Position numbers and translations under genes: made by a program. DNA of 64,000 bases, taken from contig CM035807.1 of assembly GCA_020466095.1 (NCBI GenBank), forward strand, positions 33,060,663-33,124,662, read 5' to 3'. The stretch is from Chlorops oryzae (lineage: Eukaryota; Arthropoda; Insecta; Diptera; Chloropidae). The notes under the pieces are model-generated. The model made no database searches. It was given only the letters and a program-made list of their open reading frames with translations, and was not told the origin of the DNA. Shown one piece after another: positions 22,026-34,342 of the stretch; position 1 is the first letter of the stretch, and every line of letters starts with the position of its first letter.

Positions 22026-24236
22026 GGGCAATTCCATGAGAAAGTGAACCTGGGTGTCTTAAAATTAAATAATTAAAATTTGATTTCTCTCTAAAAAAAA
22101 AACCAAAGGGAAAAATATCTGAGAACCTTGTTCTGGAAAAAAATATCGTCCTATCGTTGTTTTTCCATACTTTTTTTTAAGAGGAACAATGTAACTTTTT
22201 TGAACGAAATTTTTCTTTCTATCATGTCAACATTGACGAAACCTTTTTCGCATTTTGCGAATACTAAACAAGTAAGAAAACTAAAGTCGGTCAAGCCCGA
22301 CTTTGAAATACCCAGCGTCCCGACATTATGAGCGCACTATGTTTTGCTTCTCTACTTGTGGGCGTGGCAGTGGGTGGGCCACATAAAATATTTTCCTACA
22401 CCTTTCATTCCCCTTGATGAACCTAAGCTGCGAATTTGAAGCTTCTACGCCTTTTACTTCGGAAGTTACGAAAATTCTCTATTTGTGGGCGTGGCAGTGG
22501 GCGGGCTACATAAAATTTTGTTCCTACACCTTTCATTTGCCTTGGTCAACCTATGCTGCGAATTTGAAGCTTCTACGCCTTTTACTTCACAAGTTACGAT
22601 AAGCCCTTATTTTTGGGCTTATTTGTGGGCATGGCTCGAGAAGGGCGGCGTCCATTTTTTGCCAGGAAATGTCCCTTTTCGTAGCTTACCAGCACACCAA
22701 ATATCAATGAAATGTGTTGAGTGGTTCGCAAGTTACAAACATTTTACTGAAAACACAATAAATTAATTTGTGGGCGTGGCAGTTGGCGGATGTCTCCCAT
22801 TTTTACTTAGGATCATAATCGGACCCCGATATACATGTGTGCCAAATTTCGACTTCATTGGTTCAGCCGTTTCGGAGGAGATCCGACCACGGACGGACGG
22901 ACAGACGGACGGACGGACAGACGGACAGACGGACATGTCTAAATCGATTCAGTTTTTGATCCTGATCATTTCTATATATATTTTTCTATATCTCCGGAGC
23001 TTAATTCTCCCTGTTACAAGATTTGCACAAAACTAATATACCCCGCTTACGCTGGGTATAAAAAGTGTTTAGAAGTGTCAAATTAATTCCACGGTGTGTA
23101 TCCTTTTCAATAACAAAAAAATATAAATATTTTCGAAGCATGACTTTTCTGGTCCCACCGGTGACAATAAAACATTTAAATTTGTATTTTTTCTTACTGA
23201 CTTTTAGATTATGTCAGAAACTTCTCATTTTTTGAGGTAATGTTACTGAGAGCATTTTCCTATAAATTGTTTTCCTGTTCTGTGTTTTGTTAACATATTG
23301 TATCAAAATGTAGTTGTTTCCCATCCGTGACAGTCGCGGGTGGGACCAAAATTGACACGTGTGAGACATCTCTTAAATTGGTCTTACTGTGATTTAAAAC
23401 AAGTGAAATATATTTAAAATTCTTAAATATTATTTTTCACATTATTTTATTTATTTTCTGGTGCTGGTTTTTTTTTTTATTTTTTTCATTAGGTGCTTTT
23501 TCAATCTTCCGAAAGAAAAAAAGGTGGATTTTGGCACTTAAGATTCAATCTCATTATTAATTCAAAGTCGCCACTAAAGAAAATTTAATAACATCCCTTA
23601 CATATCACTCAAAACCTGTCACATGTAGGCCCTTTCAACGAAGTGCAGCACAAATACATACTGACACAGATGGAAGTGATTGGAATGAGGCAGACTGTGA
23701 GCCTCTAGCTTCTTTTTATAAAAAATAAGAGCTTCATAACTTTGTAATAAATAAAATTGTTTATTATAAATAAAATTGTTTATTATAAATAAAATTGATT
23801 ATTTAAAAAAAAAAATAATAAATCGTACATTTCCCACCCGTGACATTACATTTTTAAGTTTTTTGTAAGAAGGAAAAGTTATTTTTGCCAAATTCTATGC
23901 AGATTTAAAAGCTTAGAATCTTTTCTGTAAGAAAATAAGCTATTATATTAGAAATATCAAATACTTTCACGGACTTTTCTTCCAAAGAAGAAAACTTTTC
24001 TTCCTTTTAGAGCTGAGGTTCAAAATTTTTCCCGCCCGTGACACAACGAAATTCCTCATTTATTTCCAAAACAAATAAAATTGTCAAAATTTGTCGTTAA
24101 CTGCATCATATTATAGAATATTCTTGTTGGTATTATAGAAGACAAACCCATAAATTCGAAACATATAACATAAAATATGAAGAAGAAATTAAAAGGTTTT
24201 CGTTGATCTGTCCCACCCGTGACGATGGAATTGCCC
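22026..24236. mobile_element. Family C inverted-repeat element, copy 1 (contains a DINE-1 insertion)
   Basis: The ends GGGCAATTCCAT and ATGGAATTGCCC are perfect. Without the 0.79-kb insertion at 22268-23060 it is about 1.42 kb and collinear with 31989-33363. The motif TCCCACCCGTGAC or close variants occurs at 23153, 23318, 23832, 24030 and 24211, and inverted at 23333. A segment ending in tandem AATAAATAAAATTG (23747-23800) looks like a terminal exon, but its frame is broken by an added A and a stop. The flanking duplication is unclear (ATTT/AATT). Confidence 0.8.
22268..23060 (-). mobile_element. DINE-1/INE-1-like element, family A copy 3, inserted in C copy 1
   Basis: ACAAGTAAG at 22268 leads into the terminal hairpin, two internal repeat units, a GGAC/GACA microsatellite (22893-22935) and the TATACCC...GGGGTATA stem ending at 23060. 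The homologous site in C copy 2 (near 32222) is empty, which fixes the boundaries to within a few bases. Confidence 0.9.
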
Positions 24237-26409
24237 AATTATTATTTCGGGTCCCTGCTAATAACTTTTAAGGACATGTGTTAATGGTTTTAGGTAAATT
24301 TTTTTACCTAAAGGCTTGAAAATTTCTCCTCTTCTCAAACGAATGATCCTTCTGAAAAGAAAATCGAGTTGCCAACCGATAAAATCAAAAAAAAATTGTC
24401 ATTTCACTAATAAAAAAACAGAAAATTTCGAAAGTTGATTGATGAAAAGATTTGCTTCAATTGATACAAGTAAGATTTTGCCCGTACCAGCCGAAAATAG
24501 CTAGCAGTGACGATAAAGAAAATTCGATGTAAATGGAGTTGAAGATGTTTTTTTTAATGCCAACACACAACACGACTTCTTTTTTCCTTCAGCAGCTTTT
24601 CTCGATCTTCTCAAGATGAATACAAAAATTAAGCTGCTGTCGTTGCAATGTGAATACTTAATGGCAATTTGGCCTGGCAAAAGAAAGAAGGCGAAATGAA
24701 AAATAAAAACCAAGATGAGAGTGAGTTCAGCACTAAGGAGTAATAATTTCAACTGAAAGCTTCCGTACTATTGTCACTTATGTATTTACGCTGGTAAGAC
24801 GCAAANNNNNNNNNNNNNNNNNNNNNNNNNNNNNNNNNNNNNNNNNNNNNNNNNNNNNNNNNNNNNNNNNNNNNNNNNNNNNNNNNNNNNNNNNNNNNNN
24901 NNNNNATTGTAAAAGCCTTTGCCTTCATCACTTCTTCCACTTCCGGCTGCTCCCAAGGATATTGTAGCATTGAATAAAGTAGAAATTTAATATTTCATTA
25001 AAGTTCTTAAAACTTTGTCATGAAGATTTTCAATATGATAAAGTTGTTTTTTGTTTTTGTGTTTATGGTTCAACTTTATGTTCAAAAAGGATGAGTAATG
25101 TGCAGGTCAAATCGAAAACAAAAGTTTTATGGATCTTGTGTATGAGCGTTTTACAAAAGCTTCCACTTGAAAGTCATTAGAAGTTTTCACTTATGACGTG
25201 TCTCATGTGCAACTTCAAATTGAGAATCCTTTTCTCCAGAGGCCGTTTGACTCATTTCGCTTTATTTATCTTTATTCTTATGTGAGTGGTGTTTCTACTC
25301 AGCTCTTGTTTTTGCTTGACTGTTTGTCTTCATCATCAAAAACCATGCTCACTTCCTTTTGGTGTCCAAACTTTCTTTTTCAGCAAACTTCTGCGAAGCA
25401 GAATAAACTTCTTAGTCTTCCCGGATCTTAGTCTTTTACACAGTCTGTTTCTCTATGACATTCTCCTCAGCAAAAATAATCTATTGTGTGCTATTTAAAA
25501 ACTCTATACTATAGTCTTAATTTATACACAAATATAATCCTTTTTTATTTTGAAATTTATGCTCCAGTTTTGTTCTTTCATATCATGCGCATTTATCTCT
25601 TGGAAAATTTTTCGCATCTAAATTTTGCTAGAGTTGTGGTGATGCCAACGATATGTCGAGCTAATTGTTCCTGTTGTTTGTCTCGTCGCATTCATCTTTG
25701 TCTTGCTTACCCATTCCCACTATGTGTTCATCTTACTCTTCTTTAGAAGTTCCCTGTAGCAAGCAGTAGGTACATTTTCTAAAAAGAACTAGTACTTCTA
25801 CTAGAACTATCAGAACTAGTGCAACTTTTGGTGAAACTTCCAATATACATATTTATACCATATTTCAAAGGATCTTGCTTTAAATATTCTTCTTAAAATT
25901 TAATTTATACATTAAATTATTCTTATAAGCAAACTATGGAGAATTTCATCTTCATTTACCTTGTAGCATGTGCAACTGAAATTTTTTTTAAGAATTTCAC
26001 TAGTCAAAAACTAAAGAATTTTAATCGTTCTTTTTTTTTTAGCGCATTTTAAGCTTTTATACCTGATAAGAGGGAATAAAAAGGTAGAAATATCCTATAG
26101 GTCAAAACAAAACACCCCAAGAAAAAGTAATTTTTTCTACAAAATCACTAGTATTTAACTAGTGCAAATGTATCCAATTGCCGCCCACCGAACTAGTACT
26201 AAGTATTCTGGTGCAAGCTGGATTAGTGCTTTTCTATACATATTGTAAGCTGATTTCAAGTTTTTTTACTCCATTTTCCGGCTCATATTTATGATTGAGT
26301 TGAGAACTCCGATTCTGAGATGGTCTCATAATATACCCTTAAGACTCCCAAGTATTTCTTTCCAAAACTCCACTGTGATAAGTTCCCGCATCGAGGAGAT
26401 ATTCACGTT
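24237..26409. other. Noncoding DNA with an assembly gap
   Basis: Positions 24806-24905 are 100 Ns, a gap of unknown true size. Short frames at 25198-25746 have no recognisable domain, and no repeat ends were found. Confidence 0.4.
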
Positions 26410-26412
26410 TAA

Positions 26413-26553
26413 GGGGCTCTCTCCAGTTCTGTAAGAAATGAAACAGAAATGAAAAACTTCATATAAAAAAACGCTTCAGAAAATTTCTGATTCATTTCTG
26501 AAGCGTTTTTTTATATGAAGTTTTTTATTTCTGACAGAACTGGAGAGAGCCCC
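26413..26553. repeat. 141-bp near-perfect hairpin MITE with a TAA duplication
   Basis: Almost the whole element is an inverted repeat: GGGGCTCTCTCCAGTTCTGT pairs with its inverse, and AACTTCATATAAAAAAACGC pairs with its inverse, leaving a short loop near 26485. TAA flanks both sides (26410-26412, 26554-26556), the 3-bp TWA duplication typical of PIF/Harbinger elements. Confidence 0.85.
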
Positions 26554-26556
26554 TAA

Positions 26557-29500
26557 AGTTGAAAAATTTACCATAATTTTTTTAAACATATACTTGCATA
26601 TTTTTAGGATCCCTAAGCCATATTAGGTCTGTTGTTTTTTTTTTCCGAAAAGAAACACAATTCATGAATGTTTCATTATTCATTTGGTTATCTCGCATTT
26701 CAGGACAAAGTCCAATCAATCATTTCTTTAATAAAAGGCACGTCACTGTCAATAAGACCCCCTCCTTTTCTTCATCCTTATAATATATAAACAGGCTCCA
26801 TTCCGAGAGGATATTCTTTGAAATTGCAAAAATTAAACATTCTCAGTATATCTTGTCAACAATCAATAAATTCTGTAACTTTCCCACAGATTCTTGACAC
26901 ACTACGAATTTCTAGAATGCGTCAATTCGTTTGTTCTCATTTAAATCCTAAAATGATTTTTTTCTAGTCACTACGGAACAATGAAGTCACATGCAGAAAG
27001 ATTTGTTAACTGATATGAGAACTGCCTAAGGTGTTCCATAATAACATTCACCAATGAGAATATTTCGTCTGAAAGCTTTACAAATTGAATAAAAGGAAAA
27101 CCGAAATTTTATTTTTACATCTTTTATTTTTCTTGTCATATTTCAGTTTACCGATTGAATGGTTTCCTGACGGGTTTATTTATGTTCGAGCCATCAAACA
27201 TGGTAGTGACATTTCACTAGCATCCCCTACTTCGTCAACAACTTAACCTGAAATCCTTTCGCTTACTTTCCTTTGACCTTTTCTATTCTCTTTTCGGAAT
27301 ATAAGGAACCCTTTGGTGTATAAAAATAAATTTCTATATTTGCATTCACCTTGGAGCGAACTAAGCAAATCAATATGGACACAAAATATTTTCATATCAA
27401 ATTGGAAAAATACGATTCAGCCAACGTTGATGTCAAAGGCAACGATATTTATTGAACATTCGAAATGGTTGAATCCCGTTGCTTCTCGAGCCAATTTGAA
27501 TTTCCAAATAAATGTTGACAGGCGATGTCAAAAAAATACAAATCTTACATAAGTATATACAAAAGTATATAAAGCTTCAATGTCATTGAATTCGACCCTC
27601 GTACTCTTCGAATGTGTGAACTTTTTCCAATAGCGAGGAATTGAAATGTTTACTGAAAAAAGGTCCTGTTGATGCACAGATAAATATCTTTTTGAATAAA
27701 TTTAAAAAGTTTCGTTGCTAAATTTTTCGGAAATTTTACTCATACAATTAATTTCGAATGAAATTCTTCGCAAATAGAAAATCGAATGAACAAAACACCG
27801 AAGCTTTCATTCGAAATTAAAATGCTTTCAATGGCCACCACCAATCGGAAGGAAAATATCATTAGCATTGTATCGTTCGAGGACGATTACCAGCAGCAAA
27901 ATTTTTCCCTCGAGTATAAAATCAATTTTGAACACGTTCCAGCTACTTTTCAGCATCTTCATTATCTCTTTCCCCATCGTTAAACGCTTGAGAGGTTGGT
28001 CCTTTCAGATGCAGTAAGCTGCTATCGTGGCAACTTAACCAACGCAAGCCTCTTTTCGGGCATTTTGATTGTGATTCAGCTCGTTGGGATAATGAAAATG
28101 TGGATTTTCCTTGGGATTGGAGGACAGCTACAATCGTTGAAATAGAAATAAGTAAATGAATGTTTTCACTCAGATATTGGACCGAAAATAAAATTTTGTT
28201 TTCATTAAAATTCAAATTGAAAGCACTTTGGCATGATTTGCAATCAAAAATGATGACAGCAAACCGTTTTTTGGGCCGTTTTTATAAAAAGATTTTTCTT
28301 AATTTAAATTGTGTTTTGGAAGCGAAGTGAGTGCAAAGTCAACTGTAGCACATTTCAAGAACAAACATTTAAAGAAGTTTTAACAATATTAGAGAAATTC
28401 TGTTTGAGGTTAAAGTTTTGTGCTAAACACTTTTATAAATGACTGCAGAACTTTTGGAGAGTTTCTAAAAGTTTGGTTTAAGTTCTTTTGGAACAGAACA
28501 CAAGGATACGTAGACGTGTTGTAGCATGAGGAATAGTGTTTTAGATTGCCGGTGCGGAGGACATATTTTTTTTTAGAAACTATCTTTATTTCATTTTATA
28601 TATACATACAATATTCCCAGCTGAAAATGTGTCAAATAAAGTCCTTGGATAAAAAACGGATCATAAAGATCGACTGGACAGACAAAAACTCAGACACAAG
28701 ACATTACAAATATGCACAATCGAGTTATGAGTTGAACCCAACGACTTTAATATGATAAACTGTCATATTAACTAAATATCCACGGCAGATGCCAAAGCTT
28801 TATTTCATTTCGAATGATAGCTGTCGACGAATTGACATACTGAGGTAAATGCGTGGAAATTGCTTTTTAAAAAACACTAAACGACATCATCGAAGCGACG
28901 CACTAAAGCTTTTCTGCCTCACATATTCTTTATTATCCCTGCAGCAATGAACCGGTCAGTTTCCCAAGAAAGACTGGCCTTTGACCGGTCCAAATCCTAC
29001 CGGTTATATTATGGCAGCTTCGCTACATTGAATTCGGCTAGCCGGCGGTCGGTAATAAACGGGTTGGCTTAACAGTAGTCTGTAAATGGGACTTCATCAA
29101 CTTAGAATATATATAACAAATTGGTTTTTTATTTTCCTCATTTGACTATCCTAAAACCGAACAAATTACGACAATTGACCCAAATAAACTGACCTATGGT
29201 CAACTATTTTGCGGACTAGTACCTCTCGAAGCACAGATTCATGTTAAAAAGGTCAGTTGAAAACATTAGAAGTAGAATTATTTGGGGACTTGTAACATGA
29301 AGGACTGGATGAAGGCTAAACTTGGATCCGTTCATATTACTGCAGGGATCAAAGGAAATTTTCATACATACATACATAGCTTCTAATAAACACTGCAAAA
29401 AATTGAACTTCGAATTGCGAATTGCTAATGGCACACACTATCCACCACTGTCGCCAGTTTAGGGGAATCTCTAATAAACTTAAAGTCATTTATGATCTTT

Positions 29501-31108
29501 AGTGGAGTCAAAGGGTAGAAAAGTGTCTCGGAAAATTTTATGCGACCAAGGTTATGTTTTAGGAGATTTCAGTTCAATTTTAAGGAATTTTGACCTTGTT
29601 TTAAGACATTTCGGGGTATATTGCCCGAAAAATCTGGCCACGTGCAGCAAATATATTACAATAAATTTTTGAACTGTAGACGCCTCGTTTACAATGTCAC
29701 TACCCAATCGGAATTTAGGCATTCAAATTGAAAAAAAAATTATGTTACACAATTAGTTGAAAATCAATTAATTGAGATAACATTCATGATGCTTCTATAA
29801 AGCCTGTCCTATTGCAAAAAATTAGGCAGTCCGAATTAGGAAGCCTTCTAATCCGAATGTTGCAGGCAGAAATAAGATGTGGAAAAATTGGAATTGAAAG
29901 AAGCAGGTAAATTTTAAATATTAAGGAAAATTTTGATTAGGAGAACCCGACAAAGAAGCTGCCACCCATACAGTGAAGTTTCCATCCTTTCAAAAAGCGT
30001 CATACACAAGTTTTTGAAAAATTCTATAAGTTCCAAATGGCTTTATGTATTATTTTAAGTAAAAGTTTGCTTGAAAGCATATTCTTCTAAGTTTGTTACT
30101 TAATTGGAAATGTAGTAAAGTATTACTTTTTGCCCAAAAAACTATAAAAAAACCTCTTCCTTGAAAAAATTTAGAATTCAACTACATCGGACTTTAGACA
30201 ATCTCTTTATTTTTGTTTTAAAATTTCCTGGACAATTAACTTGAAAGAAAAACTTTGAAATCATTCAACGGAAAAGGTGATGCAGATAAACCTTACAATA
30301 AACAATTCTTAACTTCTAAAAGATATGCAGATTCAGACAATTGACTTTGCCGTAGGACATCGCCATGCTAAAAAACAGGCAGTTTTCTCCATGGGCCAAA
30401 GTGGCCGTTTAAATTAATTGTCACGGTCCAAAATGTATTGAAGTAATTAATGTTGGATTCCTAAGGGGAAGTTATTCCTACAGTTGTTCTCCCTCATGCA
30501 AGTTCTTTTTCTATACTCTAGAACTACTCGCCAGGACACCAATTTAACCAACTCTCACTGAAGAACACATCGTCATTTAACCGCATAAAATTTTCTTTCA
30601 ATTCCCTTTATTCCTTGACTAAAAACGAAATAATACCTTCAAAAAAAAAATTCCATACCGCGTTCAGGTTTGCCTTCAAACAGTCATTACTTTGTGTTTG
30701 AGTGACAAAAAATTTTTTATCAATAAGCAATGACCTCAATGGGCGTATTTTTCGTTAGACGGTCACGACTAATTTGTTGAAGTTAGAGGTTTTTGCGTAT
30801 AATTCCTTTCATGTATTGCAAGTCACCAAACAAATATTCAACATGAGGAAACTTTAATAATGTAATACCGCTTTGCGAAGTTCAACCGTTTTAAGGAAAG
30901 GAGCTTTGAAAAAGAAAAATTATTATAATGACCATTCGTATCAAAAATTTGTTCAGAGGTTTTTTTTTAAATAAAAACGTTTAAAGGATACCAAACAATT
31001 CCTATTGAAAGGGACTTGTTCAAATATTGCAATCTGTCTGATTTTTAAATACAATTGATCCAAGGCCAACGATAAAATTATATTTTCAAAAATCTTTAAG
31101 CATCATTT
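26557..31108. other. Noncoding DNA, nothing recognised
   Basis: About 4.5 kb with only short frames (for example 27786-27983, 28546-28755 and 29216-29434) and none with a recognisable domain. It could be intergenic or part of a long intron. Confidence 0.35.
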
Positions 31109-31953
31109 TTATACCCGACACACTCTGTGTCGAGGGTATATTGCGTTTGTGTGGTTGTGTGTAACACCCAGAACCAGTTGACCATACAAAATATATATAG
31201 AAATGATCAGCGTCACCAGGAGATTCGATTTAGCCATGTCCGTCTGTCTGTCCGTCTGTTTGTATACAGTTTTCTTATCGAAAGAGTTGAGCTATATTGA
31301 TGAAATTTGATATGCGTACTCACAAGCACATGAGTAAGAACAAGTTCGAGTATGGACCCGATCGGACAATATTTAGGGGTACCTCCAGTACTAGGGTCTG
31401 TTACGAAAATCACAAAAACTGCTCTTAAATCGAAGTTTTTCAAGATATTTTGATGAAATTTGACAGTTGAACATATTATATTTAAAGTCAAGTTACTCAA
31501 TTTAAAAAAATTGGAAAAGTGGGCGTTTTTCGAAAATTGCCTCCTACACCCGAAATTCAAATGGGACTTGAACGAAACTTGGCAGTTATGTTTCCTTTGG
31601 AGCCATAAACATCCTTACAAAAAATTTCCTTGGTCGGTCCATTATTAAAAGTATCTCCAGTACTAGGGTCTGCCACAAAAATCTCAAAACTGCCCCAAAA
31701 TCGGATTTTTTGGAAATATTCCACTGAAACTTAGAATTCGAGCGTATATTAAGGCCTCCGATTAGAAAACAAAAAAAATTGGAAAATTGGGCGTGGTAAA
31801 AGGGTGGTTTTCATAAAGAAATTCAACAAAAGTCGGTATATGGGGCCCCTAATGGCCTTAAACACCTCTTGATATTAAAAATTATTTGAACACGTGTAAC
31901 TGTGTCGGGTATTTTATTGTCAGGCTGGCCTGACTATAACACCCTTACTTGTT
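31109..31953 (+). mobile_element. DINE-1/INE-1-like element, family B copy 1
   Basis: It opens with the stem TATACCCGACACA...TGTGTCGAGGGTATA, then TATATATAGAAATGATCAG, ATGTCCGTCTGTCTGTCC, and a TGTGTCGGGTAT subterminal inverse. It closes with the hairpin GTCAGGC/GCCTGAC and TTACTTGTT. The block with CCAGTACTAGGGTCTG occurs twice, so this copy has an internal tandem duplication of about 270 bp. No protein is encoded. Confidence 0.88.
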
Positions 31954-31988
31954 TTTCTTTTTTTTCTGTTTTACATATTTTCTTAAAG

Positions 31989-33363
31989 GGGCAATTCCAT
32001 GAGAAAGTGAACCTGGGTGTCTTAAAATTCAATAATTAAAATTTGATATCTCTTTAAAAAAACCACAGGGTAAAATATCTGAGCACCTTATTCTGCAAAA
32101 AAATATCGTCCTATCGTTGTTTTTCCATACTTTTTTTTAAGAGGAACAATGTAACTTTTTTGAACGAAATTTTTCTTTCGATCATGTCAACATTGATGAA
32201 ACCTTTTTCGCATTTTGCGAATACAAAAAACGTGTTTTGAAGTGTCAAATTAATTCGTCGGTATGTCTCCTTTTCAATAACAAAAAAATATAAATATTTT
32301 CGAAGCATGATTTTTCTGGTCCCATCCGTTACAATAAAACATTTAAATTTTTATTATATCTTACTGACTTTTACGTTATGTCTAAAACTTCTCATTTTTT
32401 GAGGTAATGTTACTGACTACATTTTCCTATAAATTGTTTTCCTGTTCTGTGTTTTATTCATAGATTGTATCAAAATGTAGTTGTGTCCCACTCGTGACAG
32501 TCGCGGGTGGGACCAAAATTGACACGGGTGAGACATCTCTTAAATTGGTCTCACTGTGATTAAAAACAAGTGAAATATATTTAAAATTCTTAAATATTAT
32601 TTTTCACATTATTTTATTTATTTGCTGGTGCTGTTTTTTTTTTTCATTAGGTGCTTTTTCAATCTTCCGAAAGAAAAAAGGTGGATTTTGGCACTTAAGA
32701 TTCAATCTCATCATTATTTCAAAGTCGCCACTAAAGAAAATTTAATAACATCCCTTATATATCACTCAAAACCTGTCACATGTAGGCCCTTTCAACTAAG
32801 TGTAGCAGAAATACATACTGACACAGATGGAAGTGATTGGAAGGAGGCAGACTGTGACCCTCTAGCTTCTATTTATAAAAAATAAGAAGTTCATAACTTT
32901 GTAATAAATAAAATTGTTTATTATAAATAAAATTGATTATTTAAAAAAAAAAAATAAATCGTACATTTCCCACCCGTGACATTACATTTTTAAGTTTTTT
33001 GTAAGAAGGAAAAGTTATTTTTGCCAAATTCGTTGCAGATTTAATAGCTTAGAATCTTTTCTGTAAGAAAATAAGCTATTATAATAAAAAATATCAAACA
33101 CGTTCACAAACTTTTCTTTCAAATAAGTTCCTTTTAGAGCTGAGGTTCAAAATTTGTCCCGCCCGTGACAGATCGAAATTCCTCATTTATTTCCAAAACT
33201 AATAAAATTGTTGAAATTTTTCGTTAACTGCATCATATTATAGAATATTCTTGTTGGTATTATAGAAGACATACCCATAAATTCGAAACATATAACATAA
33301 AATATGAAGAAGAAATTAAAAGGTTTTAGTTGATCTGTCCCACCCGTGACGATAGAATTACCC
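31989..33363. mobile_element. Family C inverted-repeat element, copy 2 (without the DINE-1 insertion)
   Basis: The ends are GGGCAATTCCAT and ATAGAATTACCC (two mismatches). AAAG on both sides (31985-31988, 33364-33367) may be a 4-bp target duplication. The CCCACCCGTGAC motif and variants fall at the same relative places as in copy 1: near 32327, 32487, inverted 32502, 32966, 33156 and 33336. Confidence 0.8.
32650..32885 (+). pseudogene. Terminal-exon-like open frame inside C copy 2
   Basis: A strong 3' splice site (T-tract, CATTAG, ending at about 32650) is followed by about 78 codons starting CFFNLPKEKRW, a TAA stop at 32883, and two AATAAATAAAATTG stretches resembling polyadenylation signals. 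In copy 1 the same frame is broken twice. The product is not recognised. A faint likeness of the first residues to a THAP or other zinc-finger fold is too short to rely on. It may be the last exon of a lost transposase or a captured host exon. Confidence 0.35.
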
Positions 33364-33367
33364 AAAG

Positions 33368-34213
33368 ACTATAAACTGTAAAGCTCTAAATCACGTTTAA
33401 CAAGCAAAGCAGTTCATTGAAAGAAATCGTTCGGAAAACTTGGAGAATCTTCGTAAAAAGACGACTTATTTATTTCTTAATGGCTTGTTTTTTCCGGCAA
33501 GAAAATATATTGGTAAAAGTGATTTTCCAAAGTCCGCAAAAACTAAATCCATAAATCTTGAGTAAAGTGGGGTAATTTGGGGTCTTATTAGCCCAAGACA
33601 CCCCAATTGTATGGAGCAACGCACACGGTCATCATTTCCAAACAATAAATTTTTATAATTGCGACCTGATATCTTGCTTAAATCTATAACAGAAACAGTA
33701 AATCAAAATATATTGGAAAAAAAAGAAGGTACGTTCATGCATTTGTTGTCCACACAGAACACTATCCTCCGAAAATTGATGAGAAACGGAAGGTACGTAT
33801 ATTGAAAAGCGATGGAATCAGCCTTAGAAATATAATAAATTTATTTTGGTAATTTGATATACAATCTATTATTTACATTCGTTCGAAGGCTATAAGGAAT
33901 CCACGGTTATGTTCCAAATTCCATCCAAAATCGTACGCACAATTGCAATATTCTCTACAATCTAAGACAGAACGAGAGATATATGTAGGTTGAACTGTTA
34001 CGAACTTTAAGCAAAAGGCTTGTTTTGTAACACAAAATTTTTCTCAGTGCCACCTCCAACCTAAGCGTGTGGCTAATAGTGTTAGTGTCCTCTGCCCTAG
34101 GCAAGTGTGTCAACTATAAATACCGCTTTCTGATCTCTGTACCTACTTAAATTGATCAAATTTTTGGAGTTCTCTTTTGCCACATCTTGCCATTGGCCAA
34201 CAGTGCCTTCCGC
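33368..34213. other. Noncoding DNA, nothing recognised
   Basis: No frame above 60 codons with a recognisable domain, and no repeat ends. Confidence 0.35.
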
Positions 34214-34214
34214 C

Positions 34215-34342
34215 TACAAGGTATACGAGGCTGTAAGCGACCTGCCTATTAATATCTACAAAGTATACGAGATTTTAGGCTAACTGCCTACGAATAGATT
34301 ACCAAGTATACGAGATTGTGGGCGACCTGCCTACTAATTGCT
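34215..34342 (+). repeat. Three tandem units of about 43 bp
   Basis: Each unit contains AAGTATACGAG, then TGTAAGCGACCTGCCTA or a close variant. Unit starts are 34215, 34257 and 34300. Confidence 0.8.

Noticed and set aside
24806..24905. Frame reading through the N run
   Set aside because: The residues are undefined and the gap length is a placeholder, so no coding claim can be made across it.
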